A stretch of DNA of 40,719 nucleotides from Westiellopsis prolifica IICB1. Lineage in GTDB: Bacteria; Cyanobacteriota; Cyanobacteriia; Cyanobacteriales; Nostocaceae. Below the pieces are notes generated by a model, which saw only the letters and a program-made list of their open reading frames with translations, was not told where the DNA came from and did not search any database. The translations under genes were made by a program, and so were the position numbers. Shown here in pieces: positions 8,286-17,855 of this stretch; position 1 is the first letter of the stretch; each line of letters starts with the position of its first letter. The DNA is taken from contig NZ_NAPS01000001.1 in assembly GCF_004323185.1 (NCBI RefSeq), positions 3,133,606-3,174,324 of the forward strand, written 5' to 3'.

Positions 8286-9872
8286 CTAACCAGCTAACAC
8301 TTGTGTTTTTTCCTGTTCTGGTACATAGGGCTTTTCTGCACCTTGGGCGAGATATTCTGCTAACTGGGATTCAATTTGATCGCGGACGATTTGGCGATAC
8401 TCTAGAAAATGTTCGTTGTGGGCGCAGGTAGCCAAGTAATGTTCGGCAACACCAGGGTTATGTTTAATAATGCTAAAGAGATGATGCCAGAATTTCCAAC
8501 GAGTTTCCCGTTTGATTCCTTGGCGCCAAATCACAATTAACAGGGCTTTGATCACTACCCACTCTGGCATTTTAAAGGGTGCTTTCCATTTCGGTGTACC
8601 CATCATCAGAAAACAACGATAGGTGCGGTCTAAATATTTTACTGGGTCATATAAATCACAAAACGCCTCAACATATTCTCTGGCTATTTCTTCCAGGGGA
8701 CGAGTGGCAATAAAGTTCATCAAAGTTGTTTGGTTGATGTTGCCATCTTTGTTTTCCCGCAGTCTTCCTTCTTTTTTGAGGCGATGCCACAAGGCGGTAT
8801 CTGGTAGCGCTTGCAACATGGCAAAAGTGGTGGAAGGAATGGCTGCTTGTTCTGCAAAACGGACGATGCGATCGCCTGCACCTGCTTTTTCGCCATCAAA
8901 ACCAATAATAAATCCTGCCATGGGACGCAAACCGGCTTTGATGATGGATTGTACAGATTCAACTAAAGAACTACGGGTATTTTGAAACTTTTTCGTCAGT
9001 TGCAGACTTTCTTCATCGGGTGTTTCGATTCCCAAGAACACCGCCGCAAAACCGCATTCTACCATTAATTCCATCAATTCTGGATCTTGGGCTAAATCAA
9101 CGGATGCTTCGGTGTCAAAGCGGAAGGGATAATTATGTTGTTGCATCCAAACTTTTAACTCTTTGAGCAACAATTTAACGTTGCGTTTGTTGCCAATAAA
9201 GTTATCATCGACCATGAAAACACCCCGCCGCCAACCTAATTCATAAAGATAATCTAACTCTGATAATAATTGGGCTGGTGTTTTGGTACGAGGTTTGCGA
9301 CCATAAAGAACAATAATGTCACAAAATTCGCACTGAAAAGGACAACCGCGCGAAAATTGAATTGACATCATGTCGTAAGCATCAAAATCGAGCAAATCAA
9401 AGCGAGGAATGGGAGTTGAGGTGACATCTGGTTTTTCTGTAGCTCGTAAAGTACCAGATGTTTCTCCCCGTTGAATTGCTGCGACAAACATCGGAAGAGT
9501 AATTTCTCCTTCGTCCAAAATCAGAAAATCTGCACCTGCTGCTTTTGGTTCAGTTGGTGTAGAAGTAGGATAAGGGCCACCGACAGCAACTAGCTTTCCA
9601 CGTTTTTTTGCTTCTCGAATTTGATCGAGCAAATCTTGTTTTTGGACGATCATGGCTGAGAAAATTACTAAATCTGCCCAAGCCCATTCTGCTTCTGTGA
9701 CTGGACGAATGTTACGATCAACTAATTTAAATTCCCATTCCTGGGGCAAAATCGCGGCTACAGTTACCAAGCCTAATGGTGGTAACAAAACTTTTCGATT
9801 TACTAATGCTAATATCTTTTCGTATGACCAAAAAGTTTTGGGAAATATCGGATAGACGAGTAATACTCGCAT
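8286..9872 (-). CDS. B12-binding radical SAM protein (DUF4070 type)
   Basis: 528 aa. Residues ~1-140 form a cobalamin-binding Rossmann domain. The radical SAM core follows, with the cluster motif RGCPFQCEFCD, in which C177, C181 and C184 would bind the 4Fe-4S cluster. Glycine-rich GIETPDE and the C-terminal DUF4070 region (~320-480) complete the usual architecture. This COG1032 subfamily includes HpnP, which methylates hopanoids at C-2, and several paralogues of unknown role, so a methyltransferase activity is plausible but the substrate is not fixed. No hopanoid genes are adjacent. It appears to be transcribed alone. Confidence 0.85.
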   Translation of the reverse strand: MRVLLVYPIFPKTFWSYEKILALVNRKVLLPPLGLVTVAAILPQEWEFKLVDRNIRPVTEAEWAWADLVIFSAMIVQKQDLLDQIREAKKRGKLVAVGGPYPTSTPTEPKAAGADFLILDEGEITLPMFVAAIQRGETSGTLRATEKPDVTSTPIPRFDLLDFDAYDMMSIQFSRGCPFQCEFCDIIVLYGRKPRTKTPAQLLSELDYLYELGWRRGVFMVDDNFIGNKRNVKLLLKELKVWMQQHNYPFRFDTEASVDLAQDPELMELMVECGFAAVFLGIETPDEESLQLTKKFQNTRSSLVESVQSIIKAGLRPMAGFIIGFDGEKAGAGDRIVRFAEQAAIPSTTFAMLQALPDTALWHRLKKEGRLRENKDGNINQTTLMNFIATRPLEEIAREYVEAFCDLYDPVKYLDRTYRCFLMMGTPKWKAPFKMPEWVVIKALLIVIWRQGIKRETRWKFWHHLFSIIKHNPGVAEHYLATCAHNEHFLEYRQIVRDQIESQLAEYLAQGAEKPYVPEQEKTQVLAG

Positions 9873-10480
9873 AAAGTTTCAATCCTCCTCACACTTTGAT
9901 TATTAAATGACGTTGATTAAAGAATGAGTGTAATTTACTGTATCTAAATCTGTTAAATTCTAACATTATTAAATTTTTTGTTTATGAAAATACAGTTGAA
10001 CATGCTCAACGATTAGTTTACAAAAATAAAAAATGTTCTATTTGTATAACTAAAGCTAGAGCCAGAGATGCTCAAAATTATCCCAGAGGCGATCGCTCAG
10101 AACGAAGGCATAAAAATGTGACTTATCTTACATATTTACGGCTAATTTCTCAGTAAATGCTAAGAATTTCATGAAATTTTTAACAATATAGTGATGAATT
10201 TATACTATACTGGTGTGGCAAAGGGTTAAGTGAGTTAAAACCCTAAATTTAAAATATAGACTCATTTATCAGGGTATTTTCGTTATCCAGAAGTTGGAGC
10301 GAATGACATTTGCCGCATCACAAAATTTACTTAGATTTTGCACCAGTCTCAACAACGCCAAGAGAATGAATTCTTAAGCTATTGCCAAGAAAACTTATTC
10401 TTTAATGAGATATTAGTTAGGTGGAAAATTTGAGTTCATCTAAAGTACAAACGTCAACAAATTTAAGGCATAAACATATC
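9873..10480. other. Gap upstream of the double-glycine peptide, possible promoter
   Basis: AT-rich divergent gap between the radical SAM gene (minus) and the peptide gene (plus). TTAACA at 10180 followed by TATACT at 10201 could be a -35/-10 pair, but with a short 15-bp spacer. If so, the peptide mRNA would have a ~270-nt leader. A weak hairpin AGGGTT/AACCCT lies at 10222-10244. No gene seen. Confidence 0.35.
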
Positions 10481-10690
10481 ATGACTAGAATTGCAATATC
10501 TGACATTTCTCTGGAGCAAAATTATCTCGCAGACTTATCTGAAACGGAGTCTGCAATTATTACAGGTGGTTTAAATTTCAAAGGGTTTCTTCTGGGTTTG
10601 GCTACGCTTTCTGTTGTATTTACGTCCAAAAAAATTGATGCCATCCAAGCAATTACTATTGCCTCAATTAACGCGATCGCTTCGCTTTAA
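10481..10690 (+). CDS. Double-glycine leader (bacteriocin-like) precursor peptide
   Basis: 69 aa, beginning MTRIAISDISLEQNYLADLS. The leader ends LSETESAIITGG, a typical double-glycine cleavage site of the kind cut by C39 peptidase exporters. The predicted core of 39 aa after GG is hydrophobic and ends KKIDAIQAITIASINAIASL. That end matches the pattern of the partial peptide at 40621-40719 (KKLNAFVGLIQYGINAVAAL). ATG 10481 is preferred because the double-glycine leader starts there; the frame is open back to GTG 10421, which would give 89 aa. No exporter is adjacent; the nearest candidate is the C39 ABC transporter at 34700-37744. Confidence 0.72.
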   Translation: MTRIAISDISLEQNYLADLSETESAIITGGLNFKGFLLGLATLSVVFTSKKIDAIQAITIASINAIASL

Positions 10691-10780
10691 TCAAGCAGGC
10701 GATATTGTGATAGTGAACTACTAACGTTAGGATGAATACCGTATTTTTGTAAAACGGTATAAGCACAAGGGATAAATTTA

Positions 10781-10883
10781 TATAGCAATCCTAAATCATT
10801 TGTAAAAATTGCAAAGCCAAGATCCCCGAATTTTTATAGAATTCGGGGATCTTGAATCTTACGAAAGATTTAGAGATGCTATA
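10781..10883. repeat. MITE-like element with a nested family A palindrome
   Basis: TATAGCAATCCTAAATCATT at the left is an imperfect inverted copy of GATTTAGAGATGCTATA at the right. The family A palindrome (10819-10853) sits in the centre. The whole ~103 bp could fold as one long hairpin. Confidence 0.65.
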
Positions 10884-10891
10884 TAAACTCA

Positions 10892-10936
10892 AAAAAACAG
10901 GGAATTTCTGTAAAATTCAAGAATTCCCTGTTTTTT
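10892..10936. terminator. Bidirectional terminator between peptide gene and ftsH
   Basis: AAAAAACAGGGAATT (10892-10906) pairs exactly with AATTCCCTGTTTTTT (10922-10936). The A-run and T-run on the two sides let it work on both strands, as fits its place between convergent genes. Confidence 0.85.
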
Positions 10937-10996
10937 GTGAATTATTTAAACTGACAAATTAGGAATTAATTATATTAACTCCTAATTCTTCAATCA

Positions 10997-12850
10997 TTAT
11001 GCAAACGCTGCTGTTTTCACGTCGTTGTTTGCCAACAGGTCTTGCAATTCCTCAGCGTCTACAGTTTCTTTCTCAACTAACATTTCTGCAAGTTGGTCGA
11101 GAACGTGACGGTTCTCTGTCAAAACTTTCTTAGCACGGGCGTAAGCTGAATCTACTAATTGACGAACTTCTTCATCAACAGCAGCAGCAGTTTCTTCGGA
11201 AAAATCACGTTCTGACATGATATCCCGACCTAAGAACATATTGCCTTGCTGACGACCAAGGGCAACTGGACCGAGTTTTTCACTCATACCAAAGCGAGTT
11301 ACCATTTGGCGAGCCACACGTGCTACTTGTTGGAGGTCGTTAGAAGCACCGGTGGTGACTTCTTCTTCACCAAAGATTAATTCTTCAGCAATACGACCAC
11401 CCAATGCTACAGCCATCTGATTCTCCAGATAGGAACGGCTGTACAAACCACTATCCATACGGTCTTCGCTGGGGGTAAACCAAGTTAAACCACCGGCACG
11501 ACCACGAGGAATAATGCTAATTTTTTGTACTGGATCATAGTCTGGCATTAAAGCACCAACCAAAGCGTGACCAGCTTCGTGATAGGCGACCAGTTCCTTG
11601 CGTTTTTCGCTCATGACTCGGTCTTTCTTTTCTGGCCCTGCCAAAACGCGATCAATCGCATCGTTGATTTCATCCATCGAAATTTCGGTCAGGTTGCGAC
11701 GTGCAGCCAGAATAGCGGCTTCGTTGAGCAAGTTCGATAGATCCGCACCTGTAAAACCAGGACTGCGACGGGCAATTTTATCTAAGTCCACATCTTTTGC
11801 CAGAGTTTTGCCACGGGCGTGAACTTTGAGAATTTCCACACGTCCAGAGTAGTCTGGGCGGTCTACAACAACTTGACGGTCGAAGCGACCGGGACGCAAC
11901 AAGGCTGCATCTAAAACGTCAGGGCGGTTTGTAGCTGCGATAATAATAATACCGGTGTTACCTTCAAAACCGTCCATTTCTGTGAGTAACTGGTTGAGGG
12001 TTTGTTCCCGTTCGTCGTTACCACCACCTAAACCTGCGCCTCGCTGACGACCAACAGCGTCAATTTCATCGATGAATACAATACAAGGCGCATTGGCTTT
12101 GGCTTGCTCGAATAAGTCACGGACGCGGGATGCACCCACACCCACAAACATTTCTACAAACTCAGAACCAGAGATGGAGAAGAAGGGGACACCTGCTTCA
12201 CCTGCTACAGCACGAGCCAATAGTGTTTTACCAGTTCCTGGAGGGCCTACTAACAAAACGCCTTTAGGAATTTTGGCTCCAACAGCAGTAAAGCGATCGG
12301 CATTTTTCAAAAAGTCTACGACTTCGTTTAATTCCAGCTTGGCTTGGTCAATACCAGCAACATCCCCGAAGGTAACTTGGGTTTGTGGTTCCATTTGGAC
12401 TCTGGCTTTGGATTTACCAAAGTTCATCGCTTGGCTACCAGGGCCATTTTGAGCGCGGCGTAATAAGAAAAACAAACCAACTAAAAGTAATACGGGGAAG
12501 AATAAGCTGCTAAGTGCCTTAAACCAAAATCCTTCGTCTGTTTGAGGCAGAACGATAATATCAACGCTTTGTTCGTTAAGTTCGTTGATCAGGTTAGGGT
12601 CATTAACCAAAGTCACCAATTTCTTCTTGGAGTCAAATTTAGGGGTGACTATAGCCGTAGATCTATCCGCACTAATACTGACTTTTTCTACCTTGCCAGC
12701 TCGGACTTCTTGAATAAATTGACTGTATCGCCATGTCTCTCTGCTTTGGGGTTGCTTGTCAAAAAATGCTGTCCCAAGAGCAATGACAACTATAAAAAGC
12801 AGTGCGTACAGCCCCGCATTTCTCCACCGTTTATTATTCACTGAGGTCAA
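10997..12850 (-). CDS. ftsH: ATP-dependent zinc metalloprotease FtsH (FtsH3/Slr1604 type)
   Basis: 617 aa. Two membrane segments (~12-30 and ~112-131) flank a lumenal/periplasmic domain. The AAA domain has Walker A GPPGTGKT (202-209), Walker B IVFIDE (257-262) and the pore motif FVGVGASR (235-242). The peptidase has HEAGH (424-428). The N-terminal [14 protein letters not shown] and the body match the Slr1604 (FtsH3) type of cyanobacteria, which pairs with other FtsH subunits in the plasma membrane and is linked in Synechocystis to Fur turnover. The C-terminus is complete. It ends against the shared terminator at 10892-10936. Confidence 0.96.
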   Translation of the reverse strand: MTSVNNKRWRNAGLYALLFIVVIALGTAFFDKQPQSRETWRYSQFIQEVRAGKVEKVSISADRSTAIVTPKFDSKKKLVTLVNDPNLINELNEQSVDIIVLPQTDEGFWFKALSSLFFPVLLLVGLFFLLRRAQNGPGSQAMNFGKSKARVQMEPQTQVTFGDVAGIDQAKLELNEVVDFLKNADRFTAVGAKIPKGVLLVGPPGTGKTLLARAVAGEAGVPFFSISGSEFVEMFVGVGASRVRDLFEQAKANAPCIVFIDEIDAVGRQRGAGLGGGNDEREQTLNQLLTEMDGFEGNTGIIIIAATNRPDVLDAALLRPGRFDRQVVVDRPDYSGRVEILKVHARGKTLAKDVDLDKIARRSPGFTGADLSNLLNEAAILAARRNLTEISMDEINDAIDRVLAGPEKKDRVMSEKRKELVAYHEAGHALVGALMPDYDPVQKISIIPRGRAGGLTWFTPSEDRMDSGLYSRSYLENQMAVALGGRIAEELIFGEEEVTTGASNDLQQVARVARQMVTRFGMSEKLGPVALGRQQGNMFLGRDIMSERDFSEETAAAVDEEVRQLVDSAYARAKKVLTENRHVLDQLAEMLVEKETVDAEELQDLLANNDVKTAAFA

Positions 12851-12924
12851 TCCTCCTAAATTTTTCGTGCGAGGGCATTTTAAGAATTATGTTAACTTAT
12901 CTTAAGGTATACCAAATTCCACAC

Positions 12925-13842
12925 CTACAATGCTAGTAAAAATCTCCGTATTTGTTGAAAACAAGAATGGTGGGGATTATATTGTAGCGATCCTGTAGGC
13001 TGAATGACGGTGTGGATCGGAACTATTTCGACCACACTGTTGCAATAGGCGATCGCTTCCATTTTTTTGACTAGTTCCGATGTCCAAGGTTCCTCTCGTA
13101 CTGGCTGCTGTTGTTGTTGCAAGTAGTTGATGAGTTGCGATCGCATGATTCCGGGTAAGATTCCCACCGATAATGAAGGCGTCCACCAACAACCATCCCC
13201 CCAACCGAAAAGATTACCTGTAGTTGTTTCTAGCCAATTTCCCAGATCATCTACTAATATTGCCTCTTGGGCGTCTAGTTTTTGAGCGCTATTTCTCGCT
13301 AGCCAAGCACTGAGATAATTTCCAGTCTTGTGATCGGGTAAACTCCGATAGTATTTTGGGGATGATAAGGTAGCAGACACCCCATGATTTTGTTTTTCTG
13401 TTAAGTCTTTTGGTAATTCCCTACCAGTAATCCATTCTCGCCCATCAGGAAATACAGAAATTCTGAGGATGGGGAAGTACGCTATGAGCAATTCTGCGCC
13501 TTGACGTAATCGCTTTTGTTGTGGTAGAGACCAATCAAAAGCTTGCAAACTAAATTTTAGGCGATCGCAGTGAGCTTGCCAGTTAGTTAGTCGATGGTCC
13601 AAGGATTGATCATAGACTCGCAAAGTGGTAAAAACCGTTGCGCCATAGAGCAAACCCGGATCGTCAATAGGTAACTCTAGGGTTTGGGAATGGATTAATT
13701 TGCCGTTATACCAGTGGGGGGGGAGCGGGGATTGGGGATCGGGGATTGGGGACAAGGGGGACAAGGGGGACAAGGGAAGGAGGAGATAACTATTGACTAT
13801 GAACCAATGACCAATGACAATTGACCAATGACAATTGACCAA
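12925..13842 (-). CDS. pabC: Class IV aminotransferase, aminodeoxychorismate lyase-like (PabC)
   Basis: The conserved part (HWYNGKLIHSQTLELPIDD onward, ~262 aa) is a fold-type IV PLP enzyme: DDPGLLYGATVFTTLRVY, the PLP-lysine region at DHKTGNYLSAWLAR, then EAILVDDLGNWLETTTGNLF and GILPGIMR. This pattern fits 4-amino-4-deoxychorismate lyase for folate synthesis, or a related branched-chain/D-amino acid aminotransferase. The first ~42 residues up to SPLPPH are translated from simple repeats (13737-13842), so the native start is unclear: ATG 13842 opens the frame, and TTG codons in the repeat are alternatives. It follows the 262-aa gene by 4 bp and is probably cotranscribed with it. Confidence 0.8.
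   Translation of the reverse strand: MVNCHWSIVIGHWFIVNSYLLLPLSPLSPLSPIPDPQSPLPPHWYNGKLIHSQTLELPIDDPGLLYGATVFTTLRVYDQSLDHRLTNWQAHCDRLKFSLQAFDWSLPQQKRLRQGAELLIAYFPILRISVFPDGREWITGRELPKDLTEKQNHGVSATLSSPKYYRSLPDHKTGNYLSAWLARNSAQKLDAQEAILVDDLGNWLETTTGNLFGWGDGCWWTPSLSVGILPGIMRSQLINYLQQQQQPVREEPWTSELVKKMEAIAYCNSVVEIVPIHTVIQPTGSLQYNPHHSCFQQIRRFLLAL
13737..13842. repeat. Simple repeats at the start of the PabC-like gene
   Basis: Three kinds of short repeat lie side by side: GGGGATTGGGGATCGGGGATT, then three units of GGGGACAAG, then repeats of TGACCAATGACAAT. They fill the space where homologous genes begin with a plain start codon. They look like inserted or expanded STRR sequence. Confidence 0.75.
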
Positions 13843-13846
13843 TGAC

Positions 13847-14635
13847 TTAATCTTGTTTCGGTAATCTAATCTTGGTGGAACCGTCAGGATTTTTGATGAC
13901 TTTTCCTCCTAAAGCTTCTATGGTGACAATTGCTCTTTGGTGGGTTTTTTTGTCAACTTGATTATTTAATACCATTGTCCAGGTAGCAATTTGAGCATAT
14001 TTACTATCAGGATTAAGTTCTAAAAAGTCAGCTGTTTTTTGGGAAAATTCCGCGACCTGTTTACTCTCTTCATCTGTATGCTTACTTGCCCAGTTAGCAG
14101 CTTGTTGAAAAGATTGTTTGGCATTTAGAGAATTGCCTAAAAACAATAATTCATCAATGCCTTTATAACGCCACACGTAGTAGGATTTGGAGGGAACCCA
14201 AGGGGAAAGAGATTTTAAGCTATTGTTCATTAATGCAATGGAACGCTCTGGCATGGCAGCATACATAGAAGTACTGGTAGAAAGACCAAGGTAAGCTTCT
14301 AAAAATCGCGGGTCGCGTTTCAAGATGACTTCAAAATATTCGGGACTAAGGCTGTAACCTGTTTTCGCGCGAACTTCATCATCACCAAAGTATTGCAAAA
14401 AATCTAGATATACCCAGTTTGCTATTAAATTAGTATAACCAAAACTCGGCATTTGTTTGAGCAAATTCAACCTAAGTTTTTCTGTGTTTATTTCTCTTTC
14501 TAAAGTTTCTAATGAAGCAGTTTTATGATTAGAAATTAGTTGTTGCATGTGTGGAAATTGCAACAAACAAATACCTGAAATACACAGACAAGCTGAAAAA
14601 AATCCACCGATAATTTGACGAGAGGAAGCTAACAT
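13847..14635 (-). CDS. Membrane-anchored TPR-like protein, function unknown
   Basis: 262 aa, with an N-terminal hydrophobic anchor (~8-26) followed by a soluble helical region. Segments such as YFEVILKRDPRFLEAYLGLS (~84-103) and NAKQSFQQAANWASKHTDEE have TPR-like helix pairs. I recognise it only as a conserved cyanobacterial hypothetical protein. It directly precedes the PabC-like gene on the same strand. No catalytic motif is visible. Confidence 0.75.
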   Translation of the reverse strand: MLASSRQIIGGFFSACLCISGICLLQFPHMQQLISNHKTASLETLEREINTEKLRLNLLKQMPSFGYTNLIANWVYLDFLQYFGDDEVRAKTGYSLSPEYFEVILKRDPRFLEAYLGLSTSTSMYAAMPERSIALMNNSLKSLSPWVPSKSYYVWRYKGIDELLFLGNSLNAKQSFQQAANWASKHTDEESKQVAEFSQKTADFLELNPDSKYAQIATWTMVLNNQVDKKTHQRAIVTIEALGGKVIKNPDGSTKIRLPKQD

Positions 14636-15740
14636 TACTACTTAATTGACAAATATGCATCACACCATAGACATATAGTTCCCGTATTTTCTCAGAAAAT
14701 AACAATATTCAGTAATTAAAAATTCTAAACAGCAAATCCAGAGATATTTTGGCTCTATCGATATTTTTTCGTCAGAACTTGTCTGATCTGCAAAATTTTT
14801 TAGGTGTTCACATACCATATTTAGTACATTGATAAATTATATTTTATCTTTATTTAGTTTTTAATTTTTAATAAATTATCCTAATATATATTTTGGTAGA
14901 TATTTTCTCTATTAGAGTTAAGCTAAATTTTGTTAAGGATACTCATTAATTAATTTGTGTTCCACAGAGTTAAGTTAAACACTTATCTCTTGATGTTGCT
15001 TTGAAAACTGACAAAGTAACTGCGATTGATTTGGCTTTCAGCTTGAATAACATTTCCAGCCTTTTTAGGTATGGCATAGTATCACTTTTGACACAAACAT
15101 AAGGTTCTAGATAAATGTTAAAAAACAGCGAACTGAATATCAATCAGGGCTGTAATCTTAAGTGGAAGCTAGGAGACAAGCAGAGAAAGTTTTCCACACT
15201 AAAAGTCCTGCAAATCATAGCAGTTGAAGATCAGCTATAATCGCAAAAGTTAATAATTTTCATTGCCATTAACATCAGTTGAATATTGGTATCTTGTTAC
15301 CTTCAAATATTGCATGTATACTAAAAACGGCTTAGAGATTTACTTGTTTTGAAGAGTTAAAATCTTTTTTAGGCAATGTTTATAACTAATTTAGGTGAAA
15401 CTCCGGCTATTAGTCGTTCATAGTATAGACTAACAATGCATCGTTGTCAGAAACAGATGTTGTTTTTTAGTGGTCTTTATTTGATTGTAATTAGGTATTG
15501 AATCAAGTTTTTGAGGCTATCTTATGATTCGTTTATGTGTAGTAGAAACCTAAAAGGTAGCTTGAAAATAGTGAATTTTCATTGTTGATTAATATCCAAC
15601 GCCAACTAGGATGAGATAGTAGTTTATCTACTTATTCTTGTTTGTGAATTAGTTGTAATGTGGAGTAAAAAAGCAATCAACATTCAACCTGGATATTGTT
15701 CAGAACCATTCCCCGCATTCATACGTAAAGGACAAAAATA
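14636..15740. other. Long divergent gap upstream of the mys cluster
   Basis: 1.1 kb of AT-rich sequence with no convincing gene between the TPR-like gene (minus) and mysA (plus). It is the likely control region for the UV-inducible mys operon. The best promoter-like match is TTGACA at 15088. A 41-codon frame (15115-15240) has no clear ribosome binding site and is probably chance. I see no palindromic repeats of the families found elsewhere. Confidence 0.5.
15088..15116 (+). promoter_or_regulatory. Candidate promoter upstream of mysA
   Basis: A perfect -35 box TTGACA (15088-15093) is followed after 17 bp by a weak -10 (ATAAAT, 15111-15116). If used, mysA would have a leader of about 615 nt. 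It rests on pattern alone. Confidence 0.25.
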
Positions 15741-16970
15741 ATGGGTACACCTCACGCTACTTTTGCAGCTACTGAGACAGCATTTCATGTGACGGGCTAC
15801 GAAAAGATAGATTTTAGTCTGGTTTATGTGAATGGTGTATTCAACATTAAAAACACAGAAATTGCTGATAGTTATCAGAAGTTTGGACGCTGCTTGACTG
15901 TTGTTGACCATAATGTCTACCGTTTGTATGGAGACCAAATTAAGTCGTATTTTCGTTACTACGACATAGATTTAACTGTGTTTCCAATTACTATTACTGA
16001 ACCTGGCAAAACCATGGCAACTTTTGAACAAGTAGTTGATGCGTTTGCCGATTTTGGCTTAATTCGTAAAGAACCAGTTTTAGTAGTTGGTGGTGGTTTA
16101 GTTACTGATGTTGTAGGTTTTGCTTGTGCGGCTTATCGTCGCAGTACTAACTATATTCGCATTCCCACGACTTTGATTGGTTTGATAGATGCTGGGATTG
16201 CGATTAAAGTAGCAGTCAATCATAAAAAGCTGAAAAATCGCTTGGGTGCTTACCATGCACCGCAGAAAGTCATTCTAGACTTTTCCTTTCTCAAGACACT
16301 ACCAACAGCCCAAGTCCGGAATGGAATGGCGGAGTTAGTGAAAATTGCTGTGGTAGCAAATGCAGAAGTTTTTAATTGGCTGTATGAGTACGGAGAAGAC
16401 TTACTGCATACGCACTTTGGCTATCTCAACGGTACAGAGGAACTGCAAGAAATTGCTCACAAAGTGAACTACGAAGCAATTAAAACCATGCTGGAGTTAG
16501 AAACTCCAAACCTGCATGAGCTAGACTTAGATCGCGTCATTGCTTATGGTCACACTTGGAGTCCGACACTAGAATTAGCACCGCGGGTTCCTCTGTATCA
16601 TGGTCATGCTGTCAACATCGATATGGCGCTATCAGCAACTATTGCTGAACGACGGGGATATATTACTGTAGCAGAACGCGATCGCATTCTTGGATTGATG
16701 AGTCGTCTAGGTTTAGCCCTTGATCATCCCCTTCTAGATAGCGATTTGTTATGGTACGCTACCCAGTCTATCACCCAGACAAGAGACGGGAAACAACGCG
16801 CCGCCATGCCAAAACCTATTGGTGAGTGTTTCTTTGTCAATGACCTAACCCGTGAAGAATTGCATCAAGCTTTGATGGCACACAAGGATGTATGTGCAAC
16901 ATATCCCCGTTGTGGAGATGGGATTGAAGCCTATATCAGTGCAGAACAATCTGAGATGGTAGGAGTCTAG
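15741..16970 (+). CDS. mysA: Demethyl-4-deoxygadusol synthase MysA
   Basis: 409 aa, sugar phosphate cyclase related to 3-dehydroquinate synthase. It forms the six-membered core of mycosporines from sedoheptulose 7-phosphate. The NAD-binding loop is [20 protein letters not shown] (113-132). Zinc ligands by family alignment are E198 (GMAELVK), H271 (YGHTWSP) and H287 (LYHGHAV). Length and sequence match Nostoc/Anabaena MysA. AAAGGA (15727-15732) precedes ATG 15741. It is the first gene of mysA-mysB-mysC, with mysB starting 4 bp after its stop. Confidence 0.96.
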   Translation: MGTPHATFAATETAFHVTGYEKIDFSLVYVNGVFNIKNTEIADSYQKFGRCLTVVDHNVYRLYGDQIKSYFRYYDIDLTVFPITITEPGKTMATFEQVVDAFADFGLIRKEPVLVVGGGLVTDVVGFACAAYRRSTNYIRIPTTLIGLIDAGIAIKVAVNHKKLKNRLGAYHAPQKVILDFSFLKTLPTAQVRNGMAELVKIAVVANAEVFNWLYEYGEDLLHTHFGYLNGTEELQEIAHKVNYEAIKTMLELETPNLHELDLDRVIAYGHTWSPTLELAPRVPLYHGHAVNIDMALSATIAERRGYITVAERDRILGLMSRLGLALDHPLLDSDLLWYATQSITQTRDGKQRAAMPKPIGECFFVNDLTREELHQALMAHKDVCATYPRCGDGIEAYISAEQSEMVGV

Positions 16971-16974
16971 AATC

Positions 16975-17805
16975 GTGACTAGCATTGTTGAAAAGAACAC
17001 AGCTAGACCCGTAACTCCCCACGGTATCTTGGTTGAACAGCTACAAAAAACTCTGGCTTTGGCAGAATCAGGAAATACACCTGAAACTGTTGTCACTGCA
17101 CTACGACAGACGTATCAATTAGCGGCGGGTTTAGAACCTTATATTAGTGACCACACTACCACTGAATCTGACGCCTTAGCAGCACTGGTACAAAAAACTA
17201 CCAAAGAAGACTGGACAAAACGTTTCACTGATGGTGAAACAGTGCGTCAACTAGAACAGGAAATGCTTTCTGGACACGTCGAGGGACAAACCCTGAAAAT
17301 GTTTGTTCACATGACTAAAGCGAAAAGTGTCTTGGAAGTAGGAATGTTCACCGGGTATTCTGCTTTGGCAATGGCAGAGGCATTACCTGATGATGGACGA
17401 GTGGTAGCATGTGAAGTGGACTCTTATGTTGCTAGCTTTGCTCAAACTTGTTTCCAGAACTCACCCCACGGTCATAAAATTACTGTGGAAGTTGCACCAG
17501 CCTTGGAAACTCTGCAAAAACTTGCAGCAGCAGGTGAATCATTTGATTTGATATTCATCGATGCTGACAAGAAAGAGTATGTGCAGTATTTCCAGATCAT
17601 CTTGGATAATAATCTACTTGCATCTAACGGCATTATTTGTGTAGATAACACTTTAATGCAGGGACAGGTTTATCTGCCACCAGAACAACGTACAGCTAAT
17701 GGTGAAGCGATCGCTCAATTTAACCAAATCATTACCCAAGATCCGCGTGTAGAACAAGTTATACTACCGCTTCGTGATGGTGTGACTTTAATTCGGCGGT
17801 TGTAA
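16975..17805 (+). CDS. mysB: O-methyltransferase MysB (4-deoxygadusol formation)
   Basis: 276 aa, class I SAM-dependent O-methyltransferase of the caffeoyl-CoA type. Motif I is VLEVGMFTG (119-127), IDADKKEY (195-202) holds the metal/SAM-binding Asp, and VDNTL (223-227) supplies another metal ligand. In the MAA pathway it methylates demethyl-4-deoxygadusol to 4-deoxygadusol. It starts with GTG, with AGGAG (~16961-16965) overlapping the end of mysA, which fits translational coupling. Confidence 0.95.
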   Translation: MTSIVEKNTARPVTPHGILVEQLQKTLALAESGNTPETVVTALRQTYQLAAGLEPYISDHTTTESDALAALVQKTTKEDWTKRFTDGETVRQLEQEMLSGHVEGQTLKMFVHMTKAKSVLEVGMFTGYSALAMAEALPDDGRVVACEVDSYVASFAQTCFQNSPHGHKITVEVAPALETLQKLAAAGESFDLIFIDADKKEYVQYFQIILDNNLLASNGIICVDNTLMQGQVYLPPEQRTANGEAIAQFNQIITQDPRVEQVILPLRDGVTLIRRL

Positions 17806-17855
17806 AAAAATGGGGTTTGCGTGGTACTGATGGGTTTTTTTTGAGGGCGAATTAT

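Noticed and set aside
15115-15240. 41-codon frame upstream of mysA
   Set aside because: No clear ribosome binding site and no recognisable sequence; probably chance in a long AT-rich gap.
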